The notes: a model not told the origin generated them from the sequence alone. 64,000 bases of DNA from Nitzschia sp. pyKryTriq1 (GCA_956465555.1 OY101115.1:3286001-3350000); one strand, 5' to 3'; counted from the stretch's first letter, positions 41,315 through 53,067 are shown. Numbers and translations are program-made.

Positions 41315-42760
41315 CTAACCGATCTTTTCGCCCGGCGATGTTTGTTGATAGTCGCGACCGAAGAGAGCTTCGATTCCACGGGGACTCTGAAACATCATGG
41401 CATGATCGTGGCCTACCCCTAGAACTAAACGTTGGCGGTGACTGCTACCAAAACCCAGTCTTTGCAAAGATGAAAAGTACTGGGCACTCCTTTCTAATCG
41501 GGTTCTACCCTGAGCCTCGTCCATGCATGTTGTCTCTAGACCGTGGGAATGACACCATCCTTCGACGTCGTCTGAGATGTTGCAGCGATCTTGACTCCCA
41601 GCCAAGTACGTAACTTGGCGATCTTTGAAGCGCATAACTAGTTCTGAAACATTTTGCCCGGCCTGGTCTCGGTACGATACTTCAATGTCGCCACCTTTCG
41701 AAAGCCCCCATTCCCAATCATCGTACTGAGGACAACTCCTTGGCCTGTCCCATTTTCCATTCACAAGTCGGAGTGGCGAGAGATAAGCGTATGACGAAGG
41801 ATTCGCTACCACCGCATACATTTTCTCTGCTTCCCCGATGGACGTCAGAACCGACCATCGTTGGACCGCTTGCCCGCCACTGGAGTGTCCTGCTACCACC
41901 ATTCTTCGCAGATTCGGTAGTTGTTGCCAGATTGTTTGAATCATTGTGTCAAGTGCTAAAAATGAGCTGACTTGGCTTGGACCAAGCGCGTCTGCCCCGT
42001 ATCGCCATGGTCCGTCATGGATATCCTTCCAATAAAGAAGTGTTGCCCGCGGGCGTTTGTCTACCTCGGAATAAAATTGAGGTACAATAATCAAGACATT
42101 CTTGAATGAACTCTGTAGCACAGTAGCTGCTTTAGCAGTGCAGAAATAGTCGTCTCCATTGCGACCAGCACCATGGATCATGATCAATACCATGTCAATA
42201 GCTGAATGGTAGGTTGAGGCTCTCGACATCAGGGTCTCAATAGAACCATGTGATGAATAATAAGCTAGTTCGGAATCATGACCCACATCCAATCCCCAAA
42301 CATTCTCAATGCCCGTAGCGTTGCACAATCGATATCTTGGTAACACTTGAACCAAAGGGTCGGTATATTTCGTTTGATTGACGGCGAAGCAGTGATTGTC
42401 ACCCGAAGTACCAGAGCCGATACAAACATAGCCCATGGGACAACCTGTCTCCCTGTCAGGGCAGCAGGTGGCATTGCTTCCTCCCATATCGCTTGGAATG
42501 CAGCCACTGGAACCGTCGAATCGTTGACAGCACGTGTTGCCATCAGGGCAAATTCCTCCGCCTCGCTCGACTGGACACTGTTCCATGGCCGCGACATTTA
42601 CTTTCAGGAACATGATTCCTGCAAGAAATGCAAAATAGAATGATAAGATTGTGCACATGGTGGCCCACGTGATGAATGATGAAATAATGAGGTTTGATCT
42701 TATTGTGGATCTTGCGTTTGCTGGATCTTTCGACGTTCCCGAGTCCCGGGACCCAATCAT
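41315..42760 (-). CDS. granulin-like cysteine-rich domain fused to alpha/beta-hydrolase
   Basis: Product is 481 aa. A hydrophobic span near residues 28-53 (SSFITWATMCTILSFYFAFL) places the rest outside or in the lumen. Residues 60-125 are cysteine-rich with CPDGNTCCQRFDGSSGC and CCPDRETGCPMGYVC, the C-x5-6-C/CC pattern of granulin modules. Then an alpha/beta-hydrolase: MVLIMIHGAGRNGDDYFCTA (oxyanion loop), VVAGHSSGGQAVQRW with nucleophile Ser in GxSxG, a candidate acid in AGSQDRCNIS and His in LGVGHDHAMMF. Known: granulins are small disulphide modules; the hydrolase class includes secreted lipases, esterases and feruloyl-type esterases. Substrate unknown. One exon; the intact triad suggests activity. 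Confidence 0.85.
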   Translation of the reverse strand: MIGSRDSGTSKDPANARSTIRSNLIISSFITWATMCTILSFYFAFLAGIMFLKVNVAAMEQCPVERGGGICPDGNTCCQRFDGSSGCIPSDMGGSNATCCPDRETGCPMGYVCIGSGTSGDNHCFAVNQTKYTDPLVQVLPRYRLCNATGIENVWGLDVGHDSELAYYSSHGSIETLMSRASTYHSAIDMVLIMIHGAGRNGDDYFCTAKAATVLQSSFKNVLIIVPQFYSEVDKRPRATLLYWKDIHDGPWRYGADALGPSQVSSFLALDTMIQTIWQQLPNLRRMVVAGHSSGGQAVQRWSVLTSIGEAEKMYAVVANPSSYAYLSPLRLVNGKWDRPRSCPQYDDWEWGLSKGGDIEVSYRDQAGQNVSELVMRFKDRQVTYLAGSQDRCNISDDVEGWCHSHGLETTCMDEAQGRTRLERSAQYFSSLQRLGFGSSHRQRLVLGVGHDHAMMFQSPRGIEALFGRDYQQTSPGEKIG

Positions 42761-42968
42761 GACTGAAAGTCAGTGTCGCACCAAACGCTGAACCTGCTCG
42801 ATGGCCGTTCAACTACAGTACCTGATGGTGATGAAGTCCAAAGAGCACGTGCCTTTCATTTTGGCATTGCTGCTTTACAATCAATGGAGCTAGTAGTGAA
42901 GCAAACACCTGAATTTCCAAATTCAACGACGCCATAAATCACTTTATTAGTTCATAGCTATATCAAAC

Positions 42969-43840
42969 CTAAACTCGCTTCGCCTCGAGAAGTCGCGAAA
43001 AGTAAAAGTTCGTGGCGGTCATTTCTTCTCGTGCCACCTCGAATCCAGCCTGTTTTAGGGCGGCCCGTACAATTTCTTCTTCGTGCAAGTAAGCTCGGGT
43101 GGTTTTGCTGGGTCCAGGGAAAAACTCTCCAATCTTCTTCAGAGCGACGTAGTACCACGTCTTTGGTGCAAACGAGATAATGACACGATCCGTCGCCAAG
43201 GAACACAAGTGTCCAACCATTTGCGACATTTTGTCCGTTGGGTAATGAATGGCAACATCTACGCAAGTGACAGTATTGTATTTTCCAGTGACAGATTCCA
43301 AGTCAGAAGTGTAAAACTTGGCCCCCTTGATGCCCAATTCCGTGGCTCGTCGAGCAGCTTCGGATGCCATGGAATCTGAAATGTCGCTTGCCGAAATCTT
43401 GGCGCCTATTTTTGAAAATAGAATAAAGCAGACAAGACGGATTAGAGAAAGGGTGTGTAGGAAGCTATTCATCAGTTCCAAGATTCACAATAATGCTCAC
43501 CCATCTGTGCGAGTGGGATGGCAAGGCTGCCAACACCGCACCCACAATCACACACAGTCTTTCCCTTGATATCTCCATCGGCTTGGACCCAGTTCAAAAT
43601 CTTCTGGATGGTTTGGTCGTGCCCCGTTCGGATATCAAGCTGCACAGAATTCACATCATCGCTCTCCGAGTAAATCTTGTTCCAGCGGTTGAATCCTTCG
43701 GTATTGAAGTATTCTCGGACCTCTGTCTTGTCATCCACACTCGACGAAAGGGAAACGGCAACATGCGGGCTGCTCGTTTTCGGGACAAAAGCCGAAGACC
43801 CGGCGAAAAGCAACGAAAGAATGGCAAGGGAGTACTTCAT
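42969..43840 (-). CDS. chlM: Mg-protoporphyrin IX methyltransferase, plastid-targeted
   Basis: SAM-dependent methylation of Mg-protoporphyrin IX in chlorophyll synthesis, at the plastid membranes. Two exons: 43840-43501 and 43405-42969; intron 43406-43500 (95 bp, GTGAGC...ATAG). Product is 258 aa. The presequence MKYSLAILSLLFAGSSAFVP is a signal peptide followed by the A/F motif of diatom plastid precursors. SAM site: VCDCGCGVGSLAIPLA. Family features: EYFNTEGFNRWNKIY, ISASDISDSM, VTCVDVAIHYPTDKM and FYFSRLLEA. The ChlM identity, not the related ubiquinone methyltransferases, rests on the FNRWxxIY start and the FAPKTWYY helix. All expected features are kept. Confidence 0.94.
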
Positions 43841-44493
43841 GGTTTCTGGTTTGTCTCGTCAAGGGAAAGAAGAAAGCAATGTCGTGAAATATGGTCAGTC
43901 GTCGATCGTCGATCACTCCATCCTGCATCTCAGTATACCAGTATTCAGTATCTTCTCATCGGCGCACTACAGGTGGAAGAAAGAAAGCTCGAGCGCGTCA
44001 GAAAATTTGCAATCATGAGGTTGGCCCGCGACGGAACTTCAACAACAACGGAATCTGGAATTCTTCACCGAAACTCTGTAATACTCTCGATCTCCACGCG
44101 CGCAATGAGTATACATCGCCCGCGCGCCATATTCTTCGTTCGGTCTGTACGCCTTTACGTGACAGACTCATGCAGCGAGAGCCAATAAACCCGATACGCG
44201 GCGCGCACAACAAAAGAAAGAGCAAAAAAAAGCCGCCATCACATCGTCGATCGCCATCATCTGCAAGTCCCGGCCATCGGCCATCAACCAGATGATGAGG
44301 TTCGATCACCGATCACTGATTACTCCTGGAGAAAAAAGAAACAAACGTTTAATCTTCTGCTGCAACACAAGGATACACCATCTATCACAAGTTACTTTGA
44401 ATTCCAGCATCAAGAAAAGATCTTGGTCCAAGAAAACACGCATTAACAACCAATCAGGCAGCTTGCCAAGTGCAGTATTTTAAAATTCTGTGA
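43841..44493. other. divergent promoter region between ChlM and parvulin-MiaB
   Basis: Both flanking genes start here and run outward. The stretch holds AT-rich and GATCGATC-type patches near 43905 and 44290. Plus and minus open frames (for example 43493-44188) overlap the ChlM first exon and are shadows. No repeats of the TACCGGTA type were seen. Confidence 0.55.
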
Positions 44494-46686
44494 ATGTTCT
44501 TCATGGGATTTTATTACTCTCTCTTCTTGGCGTTGGTCGCCTCAAGCGGCCCTGTAGATGGATATGTTTCTGTTTCTTGTAGCCGTTTGTCGCGAAAGAT
44601 GACGACATTTCAAATGGTCTCCACCAGCAACGACTCCGTATCCAAGTTCGCCCTCACCCCACCAAGCAAGTATCCAACAGCGCGAGGATCGGAAGTAGAT
44701 GCGAGGAAAATTATTGCCACTGGAGCTGGTCGCCAGCATTTGACTGCTATTCGGTTGTCTCATATTTTGTTTGCTTCCGACGAAATGGCGCAAGCCAGTT
44801 TGCATGAACTGCGAACGGCAACAATTTCTTTTGAGGAACTATCAAGTCAGATTAGTCTCTGCGCAGAGACTCGAAAGGAAGGAGGGTCCATCGGCTGGAT
44901 TACGATACAGGATGAGGATGGTACTAAAAATGAACATCTTGATGCGATCTTTCCACGCGAGGCGAGAGAGCAGGCTGTCCAAATTACCACAAAACCAGGT
45001 GACGTCGTTCTGGTCCAATCTCCCAGAGGATATCACCTTGTCCAGGTCGTTGATGTCATGGCAGACGTTCGGAGAATGGCAAACAGGAAACAAAAGAGGA
45101 GACCAAAAACTATCGTTCTTGATAGCGAAGCTGGGATTCTCGCAGGTGCCTTGGGCAGGGCAAACCGAAAGGATCTCACGTACAAATTGGAATCAATGGG
45201 ATGTCAGATGAATCTCGCAGATTCCGAGCGAATTGAAGGTCAGCTGCAAAGTCTTGGAATTCGACCTTTGGATCCAGAGAAGGACAAACTGATTAATCCA
45301 GATGTTGTAGTTCTCAATACCTGTTCCATCCGAGACCATGCTGAGCAAAAAGTGTACTCCTACCTTGGGCCCCATACCAAACGAAAGCGAGAGGGTGAAG
45401 ATGTTGCGATTATTGTAGCGGGTTGTGTTGCTCAGCAAGAGGGCGAGGCTCTCTTGCGAAAAGTACCAGAGGTAGATTTGGTGATGGGTCCTCAATATGC
45501 GAACCGAATTGCTGATCTTCTTGAGGACGTATCTAATGGAAACCAGGTTGTAGCCACGGAAGCTACTCACATCATGGAAGATTCGTCGAAACCTCGGAGA
45601 GGCTCTAAAGTCGCTGCTTGGGTTAACGTAATCTACGGATGCAATGAGCGGTGTGCGTTTTGTATTGTGCCCACCACAAGAGGAGTGGAGCAGTCTCGCC
45701 CGATTGAAAGCATTGTGCAAGAGGTTGAGGAGTTGGTAGCAGAAGGCTATAAGGAAGTCACGCTTCTTGGACAGAATATTGAGTGAGTATCGGCTGTTTG
45801 TACCGGCCTCGGACGTTTCGTTCTAGCTTGTCATCTCATATCAATTTTCTTTAATAATTCAACGAGCAGTGCATGGGGGAGGGACATGCTTCCAAAGAGA
45901 AAATTCTCAGATCTCATGAAAACTATCGGTAACGTGCCAGGTTTGCAAAGACTTCGCTTCGTGACATCCCATCCCAGGTACATGTCGCTTGGTGTTGTTG
46001 ACGCAGTAGCAGAGACACCGTCTGCGTGTGAAAGTTTCCACATTCCATTCCAAAGCGGGTCCACTGATGTATTGGCGAAAATGGGTCGAGGTCACACTCG
46101 TGAGAAGTACCTCCATATTGTGGAACGAATCCGCTCGGTCAGTGAAAGCTGATGATGTATCGTCGCATTTTGTGTTTGATCGATATTGAGCTCACACACT
46201 TTCGTCCACTCGATCCAATCGTCTCGTTCTTTCGTTTCTCAGAAAATTCCCGATGCTTCCATCACGGCTGATGCAATCGTTGGATTCCCTGGGGAGACCG
46301 AAGAGCAATTCCAAGAGACTTTGTCCTTGATGGAGGAAGTCAAGTTCGATCAAGTTAACACTGCCGCGTATTCACCGAGACCCAATACCCCCGCGGCAAC
46401 ATGGGAGGATCAAATCCTGGAAGACGTCAAACAAGACAGATTACAAAGAATTAATGTGATTGTCAAGCAGCATGCTAGAGAACGCCGTGCGAGAATGGTA
46501 GGTCGAACTGTGGAAGTTTTGGTGGAAGAGCGAAATGTCAAAGTTCCCACAAAAGTTATGGGACGTACAAGACACGGCTACATCGTGTACTTTGAGGGGG
46601 AGATAGAAGAGTTGCAAGGCGAGCTTGTCAATGTGAAGATTGAAATAAGCGAAAGCTTTTATCTAGCCGGAACGCGGGTAGACTAA
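44494..46686 (+). CDS. parvulin (PPIC-type) domain fused to MiaB-type tRNA methylthiotransferase
   Basis: Three exons: 44494-45782, 45870-46137 and 46243-46686; introns 87 and 105 bp. Product is 666 aa. Residues 1-30 are hydrophobic ([13 protein letters not shown]), a secretory or plastid-type leader. Residues 85-190 match a parvulin fold: [38 protein letters not shown] and [12 protein letters not shown]. Then MiaB: N-terminal [4Fe-4S] cysteines ([35 protein letters not shown]), the radical-SAM CxxxCxxC in [15 protein letters not shown] (about 383), [34 protein letters not shown] and a C-terminal TRAM-like [12 protein letters not shown]. Known: MiaB adds a 2-methylthio group to i6A37 of tRNA. 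The fusion is unusual; a folding or PPIase role for the front part is inferred. Confidence 0.9.
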
Positions 46687-46927
46687 GACGATCCGTCTGC
46701 CCTAGAAACCGAAATATGCACTGGTATCTCTAGAAGTAGTCTTAGCAGAAGAAGCACTCCTGGAAGAACCAAGTTGAACATAATCTATCTCTTTTGGGTT
46801 ACACTTTTTGACTTACTGCACTGCACACCACAAGGTGACAAAACAAATAAACGGTGAATATTGACATAGCGATTCTGTAGCTTTAGTACCAGCCATTTCA
46901 CAAAAAAACACAAAAACATTATCCTGC

Positions 46928-47819
46928 TCAATTTGGCAGGGATGACAGTTGACACAGGGCCGAAGCAGCAAGAGCAGCAACGTCGCCGTCCACCGGAGGT
47001 TGCTTTGGTGTATCGACGCCCCCGCTGCACATAATATGAGTGTAGGTCCGTGGAAGTTGCTGTTCCGCATACCCATTGTCCATGTGCTTCTTGCGTCTCG
47101 CTGCTTGTACGGCTGCCCTGGGAGCAATTGAAGCATGAGACAAAGCCTCGTGCTGCCTTGCGGCCTGCACTACAAGACTATCAATGATGTGATAGCTTTC
47201 TTCCAGTTTCCTGAATACATTCTCACCAGCTTCCAAGCGTTTGAGGACCTTTTGAGCATGGCTTTTGATCTGGACCAACGATCTGTTTACGTAGGCAATA
47301 GATAGGAAAACGAGATTTTAGTATCTTCAATGCGAACCGGCGAACATGCCACTTCCGATCACGGAATGCCAATCATCAACAACGCTCTCTACAGCAGTGG
47401 AAAACTTACCGATTCGGAAGATAAACACTCATCTTCTTCCACCGGCCCTTACCAAATCTCTTGAGCCCATACAAAAACAGGAGCTTCTCGTCTGGAGTCC
47501 ATCGCCCTGTTCTCTGCGATGGTCCGGATACTGGCGCCGTTGGAGACCGCGGCATTATCGGCTCTCTCCGCGACTCGTTCTCGACTCCGTTATCCATGGA
47601 ATGCGAATATGTTACCATATCCCCTTTGCCAGGATGACTGAAGCTATCTACAATGTGTTCAGGGGACAGCTGTGGGTCAAACATGGTCAATTTGAAGTCT
47701 CTCTGAGGGTTGTGCTGAACGATGAAACAGCAAACAGCACCAGGGGATGCAGTGCAAGTAGTGATGTCTCGGGTCTCGGATGGTATCCTTTTCGGCTCGC
47801 GCTTCTTCGCACTTCGCAT
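46928..47819 (-). CDS. SHAQKYF-class MYB-related transcription factor
   Basis: Two exons: 47819-47410 and 47282-46928; intron 47283-47409 (127 bp, GTAAGT...ACAG) falls inside the MYB domain. Product is 254 aa from MRSAKKREP. The single MYB repeat starts RTGRWTPDEKLLFLYGLKRF then GKGRWKKMSVYLPNRS and ends IKSHAQKVLKRLEAGENV. Known: this class has one repeat with the third-helix signature SHAQK(Y/F)F and includes plant circadian and light-response factors; here the signature reads SHAQKVL, a divergent form. The flanks are low complexity with an alanine/arginine region (ASIAPRAAVQAARRKKH), a possible nuclear signal. The N-terminal start is uncertain: the 5' frame has no earlier ATG without a stop. 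Confidence 0.88.
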
Positions 47820-48819
47820 CGAGTTCAATGGCTGCAGCGCGCTCCTCTGCGTCTCATTCCAATCCCCGTAGGGGCTACAGTAGGTTTTCTACTGGGAATT
47901 CTTTACGATTGATTATTCGAGGCAGATGACGCAGCAATTCTCAACCTTTCCTTTTGTAGGATTGCCAACGTCATCATACAACGTAAGATAATACGGTTCG
48001 GTGCGGTACGTGTACCGGTACAAGAAGTAGCTGGCGCAAGGCTGGCGCGCGCCAGACCGCTGACTCATTGCGAAGGGACAGACAGACCCCCGCCCGGGCA
48101 ATTATTTTTCCCCTTGCTTTCGACACATTCGACTACAATCTCCGTCCGAATAGACGGACAGGCGGGAATTCGCCTTTCCTTCGATGCGCGGTCTGGCGCG
48201 CATTGGCGTTGTGGTTTTTCGGGGCGGAGGAAGTGGTCAAGAAATCCGCGCCCGCTCGAGAGCTGATCCAATACCATATTATCTTGTCGCAACGAGGCAA
48301 GTCTTCCAAAGAGAGTTCCCAAGGAGGTAAGGTGTCCATTGGTTTGCACTTTTCAGCTTCGTTTCCTTTGTTTTTGTTTGGGAATCATGATGGGAATGAT
48401 TCTGAAATATTCCAGTCAGAAACGTTTGTTGGAGGTCGGATGGGCTCGTCGTCATTATTGCGATCGAGACGATGAAAAAACTCCCCGCATGCGCCGACCG
48501 GGGGATTTTTCATCGCTCAGAGAGCTCGTACACCTCATTGATGTCATCCCCAAAATACAAAATACACGTACAATTGTACGGGTTCCCACTGCCGCCGAGC
48601 GTCCACCGACCGAGTGACAACCTACTGTACCGGTACGAGTAGACTGACCTACCGGTACCGTTACCAGCAGAGACCAGAGGCTGTGTTGGTTCCATTTTTC
48701 TTGCACTCTTGCGGCAACGTTTTTTAAATCTAACTTGCAAGCTGTTGATCCTTGTCTTTGCTTCTAGTCTACAACCACAGACAGACAGTAACAAAACTGC
48801 TTGACACTCTTGGGACGTC
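47820..48819. other. divergent intergenic region
   Basis: Between the MYB gene (-) and the acidic nuclear-type gene (+). Holds TACCGGTA palindromes near 48013, 48628 and 48652, and a perfect 14-bp inverted repeat at 48047-48060 and 48188-48201. Plus frame 48068-48475 (135 codons) and its minus counterpart show no domain and are probably fortuitous. Confidence 0.55.
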
Positions 48820-51641
48820 ATGTCAACACCCGAAAACGAGACAGAGGCGGCGGCACCGCCACCGGAGGAGACCCCGGCTCCAACTCCTGCCTATACCGGT
48901 GTGGAAGATGTGGTGCCACCAGCTTCAGAGGTCAAACCAGAGGAAGAAGAAACCGCCGTTCCTTCTGAACCGGTGCCGGAGGAAGAGCCAGCGGAAGCAG
49001 TCACGCCTCCGGAAGAAGTGGAAGAACCAGTAGCGAACGATACCCATCCGACGAGCCAAGACGAGGAGATGAAGGATGCGGTGGAGCGTCCACAGGAAGA
49101 GAGTGCCGAACCTACGGAGACCGTAGAAGACACGCCTGCTGCAGAACTTAAAGCTGATAGCTCAGAATCTGGTTTGATTAAGGAACAAGACGAGGCCGAG
49201 GAAAGCAAGGAACGGGGGTCATTGTATGATACTAATACTGGAGCCTCGGAGAGCAAGTCGGAAGGGGAGCAAGCGGCTGAAGACTCGGCTACTTCGAAGG
49301 AACTTCCATACAGTACCCGAGGTCGCAGTACTGACAGAGATGCGAGCTCTGGGGAAGAAAAGTTCTCTGCCGTGGAGGCCCTGGAAGAGATTGGACGTGT
49401 GAAGGACTCTTCTCCAGCGGCTTTGGGAGTTTCCTTCCTAGAGTCACTCAGCGAGGAAGAACGCCGGACAAGAACCCGGTTCGTACCCGATGTGGAAGGA
49501 ATGCACGTCCTGAGGAAACATGAAATCAGGGATGACTTGAGCTTGGCCCGCTCTCTGGTATCATCTTCAGGTATCACTTCCTTGAAAAAGTCCAAAAGCA
49601 AACGCGCCGATGCCATGGATGTCGACGAGGAAGATGGGATATCGCCATCTGAAGATGGATCTATGGATGCCGCCCGCCCCGGCACTAAGCTATTGGAACT
49701 TCCGACGAGAGACTTGGTGGTACCCTCCAATGCATTTGTTGCCCCGCCTGTTGCAGCAGGAGACGACGAAGGACAAACTACCAGTATCGCTGCGCTTAAA
49801 ACTGAGAATGGTGTAAAATCACCATTGCTCGTTGAATCTGTCACCGCCTTCAATCCGCCAAGACCCCCCGAATCTATTGGAGCAAAGAAGAAGCACAGAA
49901 TGCTTAGATGGGAGCGCAGACCTGAAGATGTCGAAGTCGATTTGAATAACTACCGTAAAACAGTTCAGCGAACGAGGCAGGAACTCCACAAAGCCGAGGC
50001 TGAGTACAACCGCTTGGAAACCATTGATGCCCATCTTCGTTGGAATTTCTCGAATCACCTGAACCTGATGAACGAGGAATATGTTCGTCTGAACGAGGAA
50101 GTTGGCACGGTGCAACAAGAATGCGTTAAAGCGGCAGACCTACTGACGTCCAGGACAAGGAGTCGAGGTGCGGGTAAGGGCAGCATTATCATGAGGGATG
50201 TGTTGGGTGTACTAAAGGCGAAAGGATCCGAAAAGGCTGAACCCAGGGAGACTCCGCAGTACCCTATCATTGAGAATCCTCTGGCGTACCCTGGAATTGG
50301 GGGTTTGGCACCTTCCGTATTTAGTGATTGGAACCGCAAGTCCACTATTGCGCAGAAGGAACCTGCCAGTGCATGGACTGTGCCCGGTGAGAAGGTTAAA
50401 ACTCCATATGGGGAAGGAGTGGTAGTTGAAGTCTTTGCGTCCGAGCCTGTCACTGAGCCAAAGGAGAAAGAGGCCGACGATGACAAACAGAAGGGAGGCA
50501 ATAGTGGGAAGAAGGAAGGCGGCAAAAGCGCTTCGCGCAAGAAGGGGGCATCGAAGAAAGAAGCAGAAAAACCCGAAGAAAAAGTCAAGAAGGATTATCT
50601 CTGTAACTATCTACCTCCTCGGGTATCTGTTAAGCTTCCTTTTGGAATCGGCTATTTTCCATGCTACTCCATCGAGCCTCTTGAGAACCCGTGTCTCTTC
50701 TCTGATGCAAAACTGAGTGCCAGATGGAAGAACATGGTCGACACTGCACTATTAGTGGGAAGTACCATTGACCTAGAAGGAATGAATTTCAACTCAAGGG
50801 ACCGCCCACGTGAAAGCGAGGGTGCCGAGGGCGAGGGGTCGAAGATGGATGTCGAGGGCGCAGCGGGCCAAGCTGACGCACAGAACAGCGAGGAAGTCGC
50901 TGTGAAGACCGATGAGACAGACGAAGAGTGTTTCATGCCTTTCGGTGCTGGACTGTTGCCCACCAAGACTGGTAGAGGCAATTTGCTTCAGAACCTATCA
51001 ATCACAGACATTGAGAAGGCGATGGACAATGCTCTATATCATGGAGCTGGAGTGCTTGGAGAGGTATGTATTCTTTTGCATGGCATTGCATTGTCTTGCT
51101 TCCGCGAGAACCAATCGTCTCATTTAGTCTTTCCTATTGTTTTTCTTGACGATAGAAATCAAATCAAGGCGTCACCGAAGAATTTCGAAAGTGGGAAGAC
51201 GATGAACAAGAATTTCTCACGCTGCAGGCAAGTGTTCTACAGTTTCGCAACGCTCTGGTGAGACAGAAGCGAATTCGGTTGCTGAATGAAAAGACCAATT
51301 CAGCCACCGCTGATCGCTACATTCGTTCCGCCGAGCTAGTTGCTGAGATGAGATCAGATCTGAAGAGTTTGAAGCACAGGTTAGAAGAGGAGCTGAATGA
51401 GCTCGGTTTGGATGAGACGGCTACAGAGCAGATTTTGTCGAATTATTACTTGGGCCAGGAATCCCCTGTTGATATTGGTGAAGCCTCTCCCCTGAAGCGT
51501 TCGCGCCGAGGTATTGGGCCGATGGAAGACGCCGGTACCACACCGTCGTACGGCGACGATGATAGGGAATCTGTAGACGATCAGGATCTTTCTGGTGATG
51601 ACGAGGTTCGCCCTGCTAAGAAGCTGCGCCCAAATCAGTAA
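48820..51641 (+). CDS. acidic, low-complexity protein with repeated PFGxG motifs; probably nuclear
   Basis: Two exons: 48820-51063 and 51156-51641; intron 51064-51155 (92 bp, GTATGT...ATAG). Product is 909 aa. Residues 1-180 are E/P/A/S-rich and disordered. A lysine-rich patch (SLKKSKSKRADAMDVDEED) near 255-275 resembles a nuclear signal. Residues 370-440 form a coiled coil (NNYRKTVQRTRQELHKAEAE and LNEEVGTVQQECVKAADLL). Three similar motifs follow: TPYGEGVV (about 528), LPFGIGYF (about 606) and MPFGAGLL (about 707), each in a short beta-like context. The C-terminus has another coiled coil (RYIRSAELVAEMRSDLKSLK) and an acidic tail. The TPYG/PFG.G motif occurs in several algal and stramenopile proteins of unknown role. 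No catalytic domain is recognised; a chromatin- or RNA-linked role is guesswork. Confidence 0.75.
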
Positions 51642-52240
51642 GATACATGGATTTATAAGGTTGTCGTAGAGGTGTCGTTTTCTATTTTGTACATGGACCA
51701 CTTTTCTACATTGACCACTCGAGCTTTGACGTTCTAAGCAGTACCATACTGAGCATAAATACAAAAGCAGCGTGGAATGGACTCGTATACTTGTACTAGT
51801 GGAGTACATAGCTGATTTTCTTTCCATTTCTTCTCGACTAGAGAAGGGGCAGAATTGATTCTACCACAAGTAGTAGAGAGGAGGCTGCCTAGTAGACTAC
51901 TCTCTGCGCTCTCTACTGACTCTAGTAGACTACTCTCTGCACTCTCTACTCTAGAGAGCTACTATGCATGAAATCGTTTGGTACTCTGCGCTGCCAGCTG
52001 GGCATGGAAGAGAAGCTATTCTACGTGCCTCCTGGCAGCAGCCCAATCTTTTGTTGCAGAATCGCGCAAGTGAGCTCGATGAAGGGTGCAAGCACAGAAC
52101 TAATAGGTTCTATCGTCTCCGTAGATGTGCAGATTAGCGCTGATGATCCCGTGGATCCCCGCAGGGGTGAAAAGAGTCCTCTGAATCAATCGGTGGACTG
52201 TCATCTATCTGGCGTGGCTACTATCGTTCCGGCGCACGAG

Positions 52241-52460
52241 AAGATTACTAATTGCTCTCGACCATCAAGGAAGTAACTAACAATTAGACTGCACTTTTTC
52301 GCTGCTCTACGATAGAGAGAGACTATGCGGTGCACTCCTTCCGTACCGGTACAGGAGTAGGCTAACGGTTCGTACTACTCTGCGAGTATATCGTAAAGCA
52401 GCGAAAAGGTGCACTGTCTAATTTAGCTGCTACCTTGACGGTCGAGAGCAATTAATCTCT
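52241..52460. repeat. inverted-repeat element (two arms of about 70 bp)
   Basis: Left arm 52241-52313 and right arm 52391-52460 are near reverse complements: both contain AGCAGCGAAAA, TGCA(CT)GTCTAAT and GGTCGAGAGCAATTA in the same order. About 77 bp lie between. A related single arm is at 11663-11730. The size and form fit a MITE or a palindromic regulatory element. No target-site duplication was evident by eye. Confidence 0.8.
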
Positions 52461-53067
52461 CTTGACTCGACAGCCGGCCAGACGGAGGCAGAAGGAGCTT
52501 CTAATGGAAGGCGCACGCCTGACAGACGGAGTAATGATGACGCCATCAAATGAATCTGATTGGTAGATGTGCGGAAGAAATGGCGCGGGCTGCAGAGATG
52601 AGTGAGGACGGCGAGCAATCGAAGAGTGATCGCAGGATCATTCGAGATCGATCTGCAAACGAGCCGAGAGCTCACAATTCTGCAAATCGTCGCAATTCGA
52701 GCATCAAGATCAGTGGAATAGATAGTAGAGTAAAAGCTTTCCCACCCACCCACACCAAGGGTACGGGCGAGCACTTCCCCGATGAGCCAGTAATTCGAAA
52801 TTTACTCGAAAATAATGGCAAATCGGGGATCACACGCTCTGTCATAGACCAAGTACATAAGGATGTACGGACTTGTAGATAGCTTATGGAGATGAGGTAT
52901 TCCACGTGGAGGTGCGGAGAACAAGGCGCGCGTGAGAGAGGTGGAGTCTGCAGGAATCCACGTTATTCCCCAAGACGACTCGAGTAGTAGAGAGCACATC
53001 GATAGTAGATTGTGGCGGCACCATCCGATCATTGGTCAGCCCGTGCAATGCCACGGGGCCTAAATAA

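Noticed and set aside
48891-49853. 320-codon minus-strand frame
   Set aside because: Antisense shadow of the acidic-protein exon; serine-rich product follows from the E/S codon bias of the sense gene.
52430-52905. short frames near the inverted-repeat element suggesting a transposase
   Set aside because: None exceeds 115 codons or has a DDE-type motif; they follow from the repeat arm and GC patches.
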